DNA from: Opitutia bacterium Tous-C1TDCM
GTDB lineage: Bacteria; Verrucomicrobiota; Verrucomicrobiia; Opitutales; Opitutaceae
Assembly (NCBI GenBank): GCA_002288455.1
Contig: NEUS01000008.1
Span: 1 to 59,656, forward strand
Direction of reading: 5' to 3'
DNA length: 59,656 bases
Shown in pieces: positions 18,976-27,338 of this stretch (position 1 is the first letter of the stretch; each line of letters starts with the position of its first letter). A model generated the notes under the pieces. That model did not search any database, was not told the DNA's origin, and saw only the letters and a list, made by a program, of their open reading frames with translations. Position numbers and translations under genes: made by a program.

Positions 18976-19875
18976 ATGACCCAGCCCGCCCGGATTTCCT
19001 TCTGGTCCGCCGTTCCCACGCCGCTCACCCCCGGCCTGCAGGTCGACACCGAGTCGGTCGGCCGCATGGTCGAGGCCGCGGTGGCCGACGGTATGGAGGG
19101 CCTGTTTGTGGCCGGCACCTGCGGCGAAGGTCCCTGGTTGCCGGACCGCGAACGCCGCCGGCTCATGGCCGCCGCGGTCGCCGCGGCCGCCGGCCGGCTC
19201 CGCATCGCCGCGCAGGTGTCCGACAACTCCGTGCCGCGGATTCTCGACAACGCCGCGTTGGCGGCGGACTGCGGCGCGGACTTCGCGATCATCGCGCCGC
19301 CGGCGACGCTGCTGAATGCCACGCCCGACCGCATCGTCGCGCTGTTCGCCGGGGCCGCGCAGGCCTGCCCGCTGCCCGTGGGCATCTACGATCTCGGCCG
19401 GCACCGGCCGATCATGATTCCCGAGGACCGGCTCAAAGAACTCTATCTGCTGCCGCAGGTGAAATTGGTGAAAGACAGTTCCGGGGCGCCGGAGCGCCGC
19501 GCGGCCGCCCTCGCGGCCAAGGCGGAGAAACCGGAACTCCGCCTGTTCAACGGCGACGAGTTCCGCTGCCTCGAGTACCTGCAGGCCGGATACGACAGTT
19601 GCCTCTTCGGCGGCGCCGCGGCGGTGGCCCCGCAGCTGCGGCGGATCGGCGCCCTGTTCGCCGCGGGCCGGCTGGAGGAAGCGGCGCAGGAGGAAGCGGA
19701 GATGAAACAGGCGCTCTTCGGCATCTACGGCGGCGAGAAGATCGCCTGCTGGCTGACCGGCCTGAAGTACTACATGGTCCAGCGCGGCCTCTTCTCGACC
19801 TCGGCGAGTTTTCTCGGCTATCCGCTGACCGACGAATGCCGCGCCTTCATCGATCGCTACGCGGCCGCGGCGTGA
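18976..19875 (+). CDS. DapA/NanA-family pyruvate aldolase (dihydrodipicolinate synthase-like)
   Basis: A 299-residue class I aldolase of the DHDPS/N-acetylneuraminate lyase family. The TIM barrel shows VPTPLTP at the N-terminus, GTCGEG (the GTTGE-type pyruvate-binding loop), Y138 in GIYDLG and the Schiff-base lysine K166 in KLVKDSSG. The usual YNxP is replaced by YDLG, which argues against true DapA. Such family members split or form 2-keto-3-deoxy acids or sialic acids, giving pyruvate. It is the first plus-strand gene beside the regulator and lies 34 bp upstream of an SDR gene, fitting a sugar-acid catabolic operon. Exact substrate unknown; a sialate-like acid is plausible given the sialidase-like genes nearby. 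Confidence 0.85.
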   Translation: MTQPARISFWSAVPTPLTPGLQVDTESVGRMVEAAVADGMEGLFVAGTCGEGPWLPDRERRRLMAAAVAAAAGRLRIAAQVSDNSVPRILDNAALAADCGADFAIIAPPATLLNATPDRIVALFAGAAQACPLPVGIYDLGRHRPIMIPEDRLKELYLLPQVKLVKDSSGAPERRAAALAAKAEKPELRLFNGDEFRCLEYLQAGYDSCLFGGAAAVAPQLRRIGALFAAGRLEEAAQEEAEMKQALFGIYGGEKIACWLTGLKYYMVQRGLFSTSASFLGYPLTDECRAFIDRYAAAA

Positions 19876-19909
19876 CGCGAAAAAGGCTGCACCGCCCGCG
19901 CCGCCTGCC

Positions 19910-20695
19910 ATGAACCCGCGCATGCCGTCCGACGTCACGCCCGTCGCCTCCGTCCCCATGCGCGCCGTCGTTACCGGCGGCGCCACCAATATCGGGCGGG
20001 CGATCACGGAGTCGCTGCTGGCCCGCGGGGCGCGGGTGGCGGTCGGCCAGCGGCACCTCGAACCCGCGCAGCGGTTGGTGGCGCGCTATGGCGACCGGGT
20101 CGTGCCCATCCGGGTGGACGTCGGCGATCCGGCCGATTGCGCCCGCTTCATCGCGGCCGCGGCCGCGGCCCTCGGCGGGATCGACGTGCTGGTGAACAAC
20201 GCCGCCGTCACCGGAGCCGGCGTGATCGCGCGTTTGGCCGAGGTTACGCCGGAGCATTTTCGCCGGGTGACGGACGTAAATCTCGGTGGCGTGATCTTTT
20301 GCTCCCAGGCGGCGGTGCCTCATTTGCGGGCCGCGGGCGGCGGCGTGATTGTGCATATTTCCTCGATCAACGCGGTGCGTCCGCAGGCCGGCGCCCTCGT
20401 TTACGCCGCGACCAAGGCGGCGCTCACGTCGGTCACGCAGTCGATGGCGCGCGAGCTGGCGCCCGACGGCATCCGGGTCGTCGCCGTCGCTCCGGGCGAC
20501 ATCATGAACGACGAGGAACGCGCCGACGATGCCGCGATCGCGGCCAAGGGCGCCGGCGCCGATGTGCGCAACCAGACGCCGCTCGGCCGCGGGCGTACCG
20601 CCGACATCGGCGAAACCGTGGCGTTCATCTGTTCGCCCGGCGCCCGGTTTGTCACGGGCACCACATGGATCGTCGACGGCGGTTTGCTGGCATGA
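19910..20695 (+). CDS. Short-chain dehydrogenase/reductase
   Basis: A 261-residue classical SDR. The cofactor motif is TGGATNIG (residues 22-29), followed by NNAA and the catalytic set Ser (HISSINA) and YAATK, with a C-terminal TGTTWIVDGGLL typical of FabG-like enzymes. It should oxidise a sugar or sugar-acid hydroxyl or reduce the matching ketone with NAD(P). It sits just after the lyase gene and probably shares its transcript. In-frame ATG codons at 19922 and 19958 are possible alternative starts. The next gene converges with an 8 bp gap. Substrate not determinable from sequence. Confidence 0.87.
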   Translation: MNPRMPSDVTPVASVPMRAVVTGGATNIGRAITESLLARGARVAVGQRHLEPAQRLVARYGDRVVPIRVDVGDPADCARFIAAAAAALGGIDVLVNNAAVTGAGVIARLAEVTPEHFRRVTDVNLGGVIFCSQAAVPHLRAAGGGVIVHISSINAVRPQAGALVYAATKAALTSVTQSMARELAPDGIRVVAVAPGDIMNDEERADDAAIAAKGAGADVRNQTPLGRGRTADIGETVAFICSPGARFVTGTTWIVDGGLLA

Positions 20696-20703
20696 GCCGG
20701 CGG

Positions 20704-21681
20704 TCACACCGGCGCGAGCGTGCACAGGGCGTCGCCGCGCCGGACCGAGCGTTGGCGGCGCAGCATCACGACTCGGCCGCCGCGTTCGGCCCCGACGCGA
20801 TGCACGGCGGCGGAGCCCAGTTCCGCGACTTGGCCGACTGCTTGGCCCCGCCGGATCCGGTCGCCCACTTCGACCGTCGGCGTGAAGAGTCCGTCGGCAG
20901 GGGCCGGATGGTGGATCTGCAGGTGCGCTTCGTCGGCATCGCGCGTGAGGCGGAAATGCTGCTTCCCGCGCGGCGCGCGCGGTCCGGTGCCGGCGAGCAG
21001 ACCGAGCCGGTGGAGCACGCGGCGCAGACCGAGATCGAGATTTTCCAAGTCGGCCGGCGCGACTCCGCCGGCGCCGCGGCACTCGACGTAGATCGCAGGA
21101 ATGCCGCGGGCATGGGCGGCGCTCAGAGTGCGGCCGGGCAAAAACGGTCCGGCCCAGCACCAGAATTCGGCAAAGCTCGCGGCCATCGCGCGCTGGGTCC
21201 GGTCGGTGGCCGGCGCGGGGTGCGTGATGTAGCCGGTCCACGGCAGCAGTTCGTAGGCGGCGCCGGCGCTGTGCAGATCGACGTAGTGCGTGGCCTGCGC
21301 GAGCAGGTGCGTGTCGAAAAGGTGGGCGAGACGGGCCGTGACGCCGCCGCGGGCGGAACCGGGAAAGGCCCGCGCGAGATTGCCGCCGTCGGCGGGATGG
21401 CAGCGCTGGCCGGCGAAAAACGCGGCTTCGTTGAGCACCGGCACGGCCACGACGGTGCCGCGCAGATTTTTTGGCCGCCAGGTTTCGGCCCAGGCGCGGA
21501 GCAACGTCGGACCTTCGTATTCGTCGCCGTGGGTCGCGCCGTTGACGAGCAGGACGGGACCGTCGCCGCCGCGCCAGATCCAGGCGTCGAAACCGACGCC
21601 GCGCGCGGCGAAGCGCCGGCGGTGCAGGCCCGGGGGCAGGGCGAGGAGCGAATTTTTCACAGTGGCAACCGTTGATTCCAT
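20704..21681 (-). CDS. M14-family deacylase (succinylglutamate desuccinylase/aspartoacylase-like)
   Basis: A 325-residue zinc enzyme of the AstE/AspA family. Zinc ligands are apparent as H51 and E54 in GATHGDEYEG and H137 in YVDLHSAG. The substrate-binding DGGNLARAFPG matches the family's NxxR motif, and IYVECRG may carry the catalytic glutamate. These enzymes remove an acyl group from the nitrogen of an amino acid or related compound. The C-terminal 90 residues form a beta-rich lid like a biotinyl-type barrel (VEVGDRIRRGQAVGQV). Its ATG overlaps the possible ATG of the divergent gene within CCATGG. Its presence suggests the island's substrate carries an N-acyl group. Confidence 0.82.
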   Translation of the reverse strand: MESTVATVKNSLLALPPGLHRRRFAARGVGFDAWIWRGGDGPVLLVNGATHGDEYEGPTLLRAWAETWRPKNLRGTVVAVPVLNEAAFFAGQRCHPADGGNLARAFPGSARGGVTARLAHLFDTHLLAQATHYVDLHSAGAAYELLPWTGYITHPAPATDRTQRAMAASFAEFWCWAGPFLPGRTLSAAHARGIPAIYVECRGAGGVAPADLENLDLGLRRVLHRLGLLAGTGPRAPRGKQHFRLTRDADEAHLQIHHPAPADGLFTPTVEVGDRIRRGQAVGQVAELGSAAVHRVGAERGGRVVMLRRQRSVRRGDALCTLAPV

Positions 21682-22804
21682 GGCAAAGACCCGACCGATA
21701 CAGCCGGCCCCGCAGCGAGGCGCAACGTCCCGGGCGCGGCAATCTTCCCGCAGTGGCCAGCCTTCCGGACCAGTTGCGCGCTGGGTGCGGGAGTCCGGCC
21801 GGCGGCTGCTCGTGCTGCAGAACACCTATTGCCGCGTGGCGGTGTGGCCGGAGCTGGGCGGCGCGATCGTCAGCCATGTCGATCTGCGTTCGGGCCTGGA
21901 TATCATCTGGCGCAATCCGTACGGCCAGCCGCCGCGGCGGACGGTGCTCGACCAGCCGATGGCCGGCGGCAGCGACCTGTACGACGTGATGGACGGCAGC
22001 TGGTACGTGTCGTTGCCGAACGGTTTCTTCGCGGGCGACTATTTCGGCGCGCCGCTGGGGACGCACGGCGAGTTGCGCGCCTTGCCGTGGACCGTGGACG
22101 ACGTGCGCGCCCGCGCCGGCGAAGTGCGCGTGCGGCTGACGGGCCGCTCGGTCCGCACCCCGATCGTCTACCGGCGGGAACTGGTGCTGAAGGCGGACAG
22201 CGGCCTGCTGCGCTGGACCGAGACGCTCGAGAACCGGTGGCACCGGCCGCTGCCGGTGGCGTGGCTGCAGCATCCGACCTTCGGCGGGCCGCTGCTGGAC
22301 GGGGCGAGACTGGTCGCGCCGGCGAAAACGGTGCGCGTGTTCGCGGCCGACGAGCCGGCGGCGTTGCAATTGAAATCCGGATACAAGGGCCGCTGGCCGT
22401 TCGTGCCGGAGCGCACCGGGGGCAAACGCCGCGACTGCAGCGTCGTGCCGCCGGCGGGCAGCGGCCTCGACCATTCGGTGCAGTTGACGGATTTTGCGGC
22501 CGGCCGGGGCTGCATCTGGAACGAGGCCCGCGGCCTCGGTTTCGCGCTGGAGTGGGACCGCGCGGTCTTTCCCTATGCGTGGTCGTGGAACTGCAGCGGC
22601 GGGGTGGACGCGTATCCGCTCTGGGGCGAAGGCCGCATCATCACGCTGCAGCCGAGCACGTCCCCGGTGGGCCGTTTCCCGGACCTGGTGCGGCGGAACG
22701 AAGTGCTCACGTTGCCCGCGCGCGGGGCGGTCTCGACCGCGATGACGACGGGGTTTGTGACGCAGCCCGAGGGACCGTGGACCGCGGCGGAGGCCCGGCC
22801 ATGA
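21680..22804 (+). CDS. Aldose 1-epimerase-superfamily (galactose mutarotase-like) protein
   Basis: Up to 374 residues. The core from about residue 45 is a beta-sandwich of the galactose-mutarotase superfamily: RVAVWPELGGAIVSHVDL, RRELVLKADSGLLRWTETLEN, HPTFGGPLLDGARL and a late FPYAWSWNCSGG segment. It may convert sugar anomers or epimers, but catalytic residues cannot be assigned with confidence. The ATG at 21680 overlaps the divergent M14 start codon, and the first 35 residues are low-complexity (Arg/Ser/Pro), so GTG at 21785 (340 residues) is a credible alternative. The stop overlaps the ATG of the next gene (ATGA), so both are coupled. Confidence 0.65.
   Translation: MAKTRPIQPAPQRGATSRARQSSRSGQPSGPVARWVRESGRRLLVLQNTYCRVAVWPELGGAIVSHVDLRSGLDIIWRNPYGQPPRRTVLDQPMAGGSDLYDVMDGSWYVSLPNGFFAGDYFGAPLGTHGELRALPWTVDDVRARAGEVRVRLTGRSVRTPIVYRRELVLKADSGLLRWTETLENRWHRPLPVAWLQHPTFGGPLLDGARLVAPAKTVRVFAADEPAALQLKSGYKGRWPFVPERTGGKRRDCSVVPPAGSGLDHSVQLTDFAAGRGCIWNEARGLGFALEWDRAVFPYAWSWNCSGGVDAYPLWGEGRIITLQPSTSPVGRFPDLVRRNEVLTLPARGAVSTAMTTGFVTQPEGPWTAAEARP
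21766..21777. promoter_or_regulatory. Candidate operator, GACCAGTTG motif
   Basis: The sequence CGGACCAGTTGC shares nine consecutive bases (GACCAGTTG) with the site at 24901-24909. It lies 85 bp upstream of the M14 gene and within the doubtful N-terminal part of the divergent gene, which supports a later start for that gene. Confidence 0.35.
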
Positions 22805-23895
22805 ACCTTTGGCGCCACGCGGAAAAGTGGGATGCGCCGCCGCGGGCGGGCGCGGTGACGCTCGGCGAAGGCGGCACGCCGCTGGTGCGTTCGCGGCGGA
22901 TCGGCGCGGCGCTCGGCCTGCCTTCGCTGTGGTTCAAGCTCGAGGGCGGCAATCCGACCGGCTCCTACAAGGATCGGTTCGCGGCCGCGGCGGTGACGCA
23001 CCTCGTGGCGGCGGGTTACCGGGCGTGCCTCGGCACTTCGAGCGGCAACACCGGCGCGGCGCTCGCGGCCTATTGCGCGCGCGCGGGGATCGGTTGTTTT
23101 CTCGCGATTGTGGAAGGGGCGCCCGAGGGCAAATTGCGCCAGATGCGGGCGCACGGGGCGCAGCTCCTGCGGATCCGGGACTTCGGCAAATCGCCCGACG
23201 TCATCACCGCCGTGATGGCGGGGCTGGGCGAACTGGCGCGTCAGGTGGATGCCGGTTTCGAAGTGAGCGCGTACTGCCATTCGCCCCGCGGCATGGCGGG
23301 CGTGGAGACCATCGGGTTGGAACTGGCGGAGGTGTGGCCGGCGGAGCGGTTCCACGTTTTCAGTCCGGCCGGCGGCGGCGGGCTCACCTTGGCGACGGCC
23401 CGCGGCATCGCGGCATGGGGCGCCCCCGGGGCGATGCATTGCGTGCAGCCGGCGGGCAACGATTCGATCGCGTCGGCGCTGCGGCGGGGCGACGAGCGGG
23501 CGGTGGCGGTGACGTCGCAGACCGGCATCAGCGGGTTGCAGGTGGGCAGTGTGCTCGACGGCGACGCCGTGATCGCGGCCTGTCGCCGCAGCGGCGGCAC
23601 GGGGCAATTGGTGGCGGACGAACACGTGTTCGGCTGGCAGGCGCGCCTGGCCCGCGAGGAAGGGATTTTTTGCGAACCGGCGGGTGCGGTCGCGCTGGCG
23701 GGCGTGGAGCAGGCGCTGGCGCGCGGCGAACTGCCCCGCGGCGAGCCGGTCGTGTGCCTCGTGACCGGCAGCGGTTTCAAGGACGAGCGCTCGGTCCTGC
23801 GCATGGTCGGCGAGGAGCCGACCCCGCTGGTGGATTCGTTCGCGGACTTTGCTTCGGCCGTGCGGGACTCCCTGGCTGGGCGCTCCCGCCGCTGA
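22801..23895 (+). CDS. Threonine-synthase-like PLP enzyme (fold type II)
   Basis: A 364-residue protein of the tryptophan-synthase-beta superfamily, closest in motifs to threonine synthase. It shows LGEGGTPLVRS at the N-terminus, the PLP lysine K57 in NPTGSYKDR, the phosphate-loop partner TSSGNTGAALAAY, SPAGGGGLT and late TGSGFKD. True threonine synthase uses O-phosphohomoserine; in this catabolic setting a beta-elimination or replacement on another amino acid is equally possible. Its start is coupled by an ATGA overlap to the mutarotase-like gene. The C-terminal 30 residues are less conserved. Whether the genome has another thrC cannot be seen here. Confidence 0.8.
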   Translation: MNLWRHAEKWDAPPRAGAVTLGEGGTPLVRSRRIGAALGLPSLWFKLEGGNPTGSYKDRFAAAAVTHLVAAGYRACLGTSSGNTGAALAAYCARAGIGCFLAIVEGAPEGKLRQMRAHGAQLLRIRDFGKSPDVITAVMAGLGELARQVDAGFEVSAYCHSPRGMAGVETIGLELAEVWPAERFHVFSPAGGGGLTLATARGIAAWGAPGAMHCVQPAGNDSIASALRRGDERAVAVTSQTGISGLQVGSVLDGDAVIAACRRSGGTGQLVADEHVFGWQARLAREEGIFCEPAGAVALAGVEQALARGELPRGEPVVCLVTGSGFKDERSVLRMVGEEPTPLVDSFADFASAVRDSLAGRSRR

Positions 23896-23920
23896 GCAGC
23901 CGCCACCTCGCGGTTATGTC

Positions 23921-24024
23921 GTTGTCCTGAGACAACACGCGGACGGCTGCCGGCCGGTCCTCGCGACCATCTCCGATAGCCAGAGGTTCGATCTCTCAAC
24001 TCTCAGCTCTCAACTCCCAACTGC
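23921..24024. repeat. Convergent-gene spacer with hairpin and TCTCAACTC-type repeat
   Basis: The 157 bp between two convergent genes holds a perfect hairpin GTTGTC-CTGA-GACAAC (23921-23936) without a T-run. A pyrimidine-rich stretch of TCTCAAC and CTCAACTC units (about 23985-24024) follows; it resembles one end of the dispersed repeat copies at 48360 and 59456. Confidence 0.55.
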
Positions 24025-24052
24025 GTAGCAACGCCGCAGCGCAGCAGCGCGC

Positions 24053-24832
24053 TTACGCCTCGCCGAGGCCCTCGCGGAGCGTTTGCCCGAACGCCGGCAG
24101 CATGCGCATCACGGCGCCGAAATCGGAACCGTGCGCGATCAGCGTGGCGCCTTGCTCGCGGAGCAGCGCGATGTCTTCGGCGGTGCCGGAAGGACGGCCC
24201 CAGGCGATGCCGGCGCGGGCGGCGGCGGCGGCCACGGCGGCCTGGGCTTCGATCATTTTCGGATTTTTCCAATCAAGCGGGCAGCCGAGCCGCAGCGACA
24301 GATCGCCCGGGCCGATGAAGAGCCCGTCGACGCCCGGGGTGCCGGCGATGGCATCGATGTTGCCGAGGGCCTCGGGCGTTTCGATCTGGAGAATGAGAAA
24401 CGTCTCTGCGTTGGCCGCCGCGGGATAGGCCGCCGTGCCGGCGAGGTAGAACTCGTTGTCGAGGCCGGCGCCGTCGAGACCGCGCTGGCCGACCGGCGGG
24501 AACTTCACGGCCTGGGCGATTTGCCGCGCCTCGGCGGCGGTGTTGACGAGCGGGCACATCAGACCGGACGCGCCGTCCTCGAGCAAGTGGTAGAGTTCGG
24601 TGGCGTTGCGGCTGCCGGTCCGCACTAGGCAGTCGATGTTCGCGAGGTGGTGCAGGGCGATGAAGCGCTGCAGTTCGTGGCGTTCCCAGGTGCTGTGCTC
24701 CGTATCCAGCCAGATGGCGTCGAAGCCGGCCTTGGCGGCATGCGCGGGAAACATCGTGGTGGGATAGTAGAGGCAGGCGATGCGGGCGGCTTTGCCTTGG
24801 CGGAGACGGGCCCGGAGGAGGGAAGTGCGCAT
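24053..24832 (-). CDS. HpcH/HpaI-family aldolase
   Basis: A 259-residue class II metal-dependent aldolase of the HpcH/HpaI family (2,4-dihydroxyhept-2-ene-1,7-dioate or 2-keto-3-deoxy-acid aldolases). Motifs are FDAIWLDTEHSTW, LVRTGSRN, GLMCPLVNTAAEAR, FLILQIETPEALGNID and VDGLFIGPGDLSLRLG, which carry the metal-binding Glu and Asp and the substrate Arg. The product would be pyruvate plus an aldehyde. It is divergent from the Kelch/MFS operon and shares the candidate operator region with it. Two different pyruvate-releasing aldolases in one island suggest breakdown of a keto-deoxy acid in two alternative branches or steps. Confidence 0.88.
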   Translation of the reverse strand: MRTSLLRARLRQGKAARIACLYYPTTMFPAHAAKAGFDAIWLDTEHSTWERHELQRFIALHHLANIDCLVRTGSRNATELYHLLEDGASGLMCPLVNTAAEARQIAQAVKFPPVGQRGLDGAGLDNEFYLAGTAAYPAAANAETFLILQIETPEALGNIDAIAGTPGVDGLFIGPGDLSLRLGCPLDWKNPKMIEAQAAVAAAAARAGIAWGRPSGTAEDIALLREQGATLIAHGSDFGAVMRMLPAFGQTLREGLGEA

Positions 24833-24890
24833 GGGAGTGGGGCGGACCGTAGACCGGGAGCGGGGCGGGCGACAACCGGCGAAACGGTGG

Positions 24891-24910
24891 CATATCATAT
24901 GACCAGTTGG
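24891..24910. promoter_or_regulatory. Candidate operator upstream of aldolase and Kelch/MFS operon
   Basis: An odd-length palindrome, CATAT-C-ATATG (24891-24901), runs into ATGACCAGTTGG (24899-24910). The TCATATGA core also occurs at 18915, and the ACCAGTTG part resembles the sites at 18924, 21766 and 29104. It lies 59 bp upstream of the aldolase start and about 110 bp upstream of the Kelch gene. Confidence 0.45.
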
Positions 24911-25018
24911 CGGACGTTGTCCGCCGGCGGAATCGTTCCGACAACCTGATCCCGGATCCGGGCTCGCCGCCCGGTAACGAATTCCGCACACGCTATGCTG
25001 GCCCCGTCCCCCTTGCCC

Positions 25019-26074
25019 ATGTTCCGATTTTTTGCGCCCTGCGGCTTTGCCCTCGTGCCCTTGCTCGCCGTCGCCAGCGGCACCGCGGCGGCGGCCGAGT
25101 GGACGCGGCGGCCGGCATTTCCGCTCGCGCCGGGCATGGCCGGGATCATCGCCGGGGCCCACGGCGGGGTGCTGATTGCGGCGGGCGGGGCGAATTTTCC
25201 GGACAAGATGCCGTGGGAAGGCGGAAAGAAGATCTACTACGACGAGATCTTCGTGCTCGCGCCCGGCGACGCGGCATGGCGCCCGGCGGGGAAATTGCCG
25301 GAGCGGCGCGGCTATGCGGCGTGCGTCTCGTTGCCCGACGGCGTGCGCGTCATCGGCGGCGAAAACGCGGAGACCGTTTTCCAGGATACGCTGGTGCTGC
25401 GGTGGGACGGCAAAGCCGTCGTGGCCGAGCGCGGACCGGCGCTGCCGGCGCCGCGGACGAGCCAGGTGGCGGCGGTGCTCGACGGGAAAATCCACGTCGC
25501 CGGCGGCTATGCGCCCGGGGCGGTGCGGACGAGTTGCGGCGATTTCTGGCAATTGGATCCGGCGCAGCCGGCGGCCGGTTGGAAAGCGCTGCCGACGTGG
25601 CCCGGTCCGACGCGCGCCCAAGGCACCGTCGCGGCCCTCGGCGGCGCGCTCTATTTGATCAGCGGCCTGGAAATGACGGTCGATGCCGAAGGCAAGGCGA
25701 AGCCCGCCTACCTCGGCGACGCCTACCGCTACCGCGGGGAAAAATGGGAGCGCCTGCCGGATCTGCCGTGGACGGCGATCGCGGCGCCGACGCCCGCGCC
25801 GGTGTCGCCGGAGCGCGGCCGCATCTGGGTGCTCGGCGGCGTGGACCGCCGGCTGGTCGGCAAAGTGCCGCGCGACACGCGCGTGCCGGACCATATCATG
25901 TATTTCGATACCGCGACCGACACGTGGCGGACCACGGAAGCGCGCTGGCCCGACCCGGTGGTGACGTCGCCGGCGGTGCCGTTCGGCGGCGAGTGGTGGA
26001 TCGTCTCCGGCGAGATCATGGCTGGGGTGCGCACCACGAGCGTCTGGTCGTGGCAGCCGGAGGCGACGCGATGA
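25019..26074 (+). CDS. Kelch-repeat mutarotase, N-acetylneuraminate epimerase (NanM)-like
   Basis: A 351-residue secreted beta-propeller. After a signal peptide (MFRFFAPCGFALVPLLAVAS and following) come Kelch-type blades with GAHGGVLIAAGGANFPD, WEGGKKIYYDEIFVL, VIGGENAE, HVAGGYAPG and RIWVLGGVD. The AGGANFPDKMPWEGG block is the feature I associate with NanM and related cyclically permuted sialate mutarotases, which speed alpha/beta interconversion of N-acetylneuraminate in the periplasm. An ATG at 24995 would add eight residues ahead of the signal peptide; 25019 gives the more usual N-terminus. The stop overlaps the ATG of the MFS gene, which links it to uptake. Activity on true sialic acid is inferred only. 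Confidence 0.75.
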   Translation: MFRFFAPCGFALVPLLAVASGTAAAAEWTRRPAFPLAPGMAGIIAGAHGGVLIAAGGANFPDKMPWEGGKKIYYDEIFVLAPGDAAWRPAGKLPERRGYAACVSLPDGVRVIGGENAETVFQDTLVLRWDGKAVVAERGPALPAPRTSQVAAVLDGKIHVAGGYAPGAVRTSCGDFWQLDPAQPAAGWKALPTWPGPTRAQGTVAALGGALYLISGLEMTVDAEGKAKPAYLGDAYRYRGEKWERLPDLPWTAIAAPTPAPVSPERGRIWVLGGVDRRLVGKVPRDTRVPDHIMYFDTATDTWRTTEARWPDPVVTSPAVPFGGEWWIVSGEIMAGVRTTSVWSWQPEATR

Positions 26075-27306
26075 GCGCCGGGGAAATCACGCCGCGGCGC
26101 GCCTGGCTGGTCGTCGGGCTGCTGTGGTTCGTCGGGTTTCTCAACTACCTCGACCGCGTCATGATCACGACGATGCGGCAATCGATCGTGGATGTGATCC
26201 CGATGACGGATGCGCAGTTCGGGCTGCTGACGACGATTTTCCTGATCGTGTACGGCCTGCTGAGTCCGTTCGCGGGGTACCTCGCGGATCGGTTCAACCG
26301 CAGCCATGTGATCGTGATCAGCCTCGTCGCGTGGTCGGCGATCACGTGGCTGACGGCACATGCGACAACCTACGGCGAGTTGCTGGCGACGCGCGCGCTC
26401 ATGGGCATCAGCGAAGCGTGCTACATTCCGGCGGCGCTGGCGCTGATCGCGGACTACCACGGGACGAAGACGCGTTCGCTGGCGAACGGCGTGCACCTCA
26501 GCGGGGTGATGATGGGCGCGGGGATGGGCGGGGTCGGCGGGATGATCGCCGAGAGCCACGGTTGGGCGCAGGCGTTTTCCTGGTTCGGCCAACTCGGGGT
26601 GGGGTTGGCGGTGGTGACGGCGATTTTCCTGCGCGATCCGCGGGCCGGGAAGGCCGGCCCGACGGCGACCGTGCCGGCCGGGGAAGAGGTGAAACTCGGG
26701 GAAGCGCTGCGCAGTTTGTTCGGCAGCCGGGGTTTTCTGCTGGCGTTGGGTTACTGGGGCCTGCTCGGGATGAGCGTGTGGTCGGTGGTCGGGTGGATGC
26801 CGACTTACCTGCAGGAACATTTTTCGCTGGGGCAGGGCGTCGCGGGAATTTCGGCGACCGGCTATTACCAGGGGGCCTCGATCGTCGGCATTCTGTTCGG
26901 CGGATGGCTCGCGGACCGGTGGAGCCGCACGCGGCCGGATGCGCCTGTGCTCGTGCCGCTGATCGGCATGGTGGTGGCGGCGCCGGCAATCTTGCTGGCT
27001 TCGAGCACGGACGTGCTGCCGCTCGCGATCGGCGGGTTGATGCTCTTCGGCCTGACCAAGTCTTTTGCCGATGCGAACATGATGCCGATCCTCACCCTCG
27101 TCTCGGACAAGCGCTACCGCGCGACCGGCTACGGCGTGCTGAATTTCTGCGCGTGCGTGGTCGGCGGCATCACGATCTACGCGGGCGGCGCCCTGCGCGA
27201 CGCGAAGATCGATGTAAGCACGGTGTTCCACTTCGGCGCCGCAAGCATCGTGGTGTGCGCGGTGCTGCTGTACTTTGTCCGGCCCAAGCCCGCGGCTACG
27301 GGTTGA
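26071..27306 (+). CDS. MFS transporter
   Basis: A 411-residue major facilitator with about 12 membrane helices. The first helix pair carries FLNYLDRVMITTMR and the loop after helix 2 the signature GYLADRFNRSH; a second-half copy reads GGWLADRWSRTR. The NYxDR start is typical of the anion:cation symporter (ACS)/sugar-acid branch that includes NanT-like, ExuT-like and phthalate carriers, so a sialate, hexuronate or related acid is a plausible cargo. Translation is coupled to the NanM-like gene by ATGA overlap, and a sialidase-SGNH gene follows 32 bp later. Confidence 0.88.
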   Translation: MSAGEITPRRAWLVVGLLWFVGFLNYLDRVMITTMRQSIVDVIPMTDAQFGLLTTIFLIVYGLLSPFAGYLADRFNRSHVIVISLVAWSAITWLTAHATTYGELLATRALMGISEACYIPAALALIADYHGTKTRSLANGVHLSGVMMGAGMGGVGGMIAESHGWAQAFSWFGQLGVGLAVVTAIFLRDPRAGKAGPTATVPAGEEVKLGEALRSLFGSRGFLLALGYWGLLGMSVWSVVGWMPTYLQEHFSLGQGVAGISATGYYQGASIVGILFGGWLADRWSRTRPDAPVLVPLIGMVVAAPAILLASSTDVLPLAIGGLMLFGLTKSFADANMMPILTLVSDKRYRATGYGVLNFCACVVGGITIYAGGALRDAKIDVSTVFHFGAASIVVCAVLLYFVRPKPAATG

Positions 27307-27338
27307 ACGGCGGCGCCATCCCAACCCCGAATCCAGCC

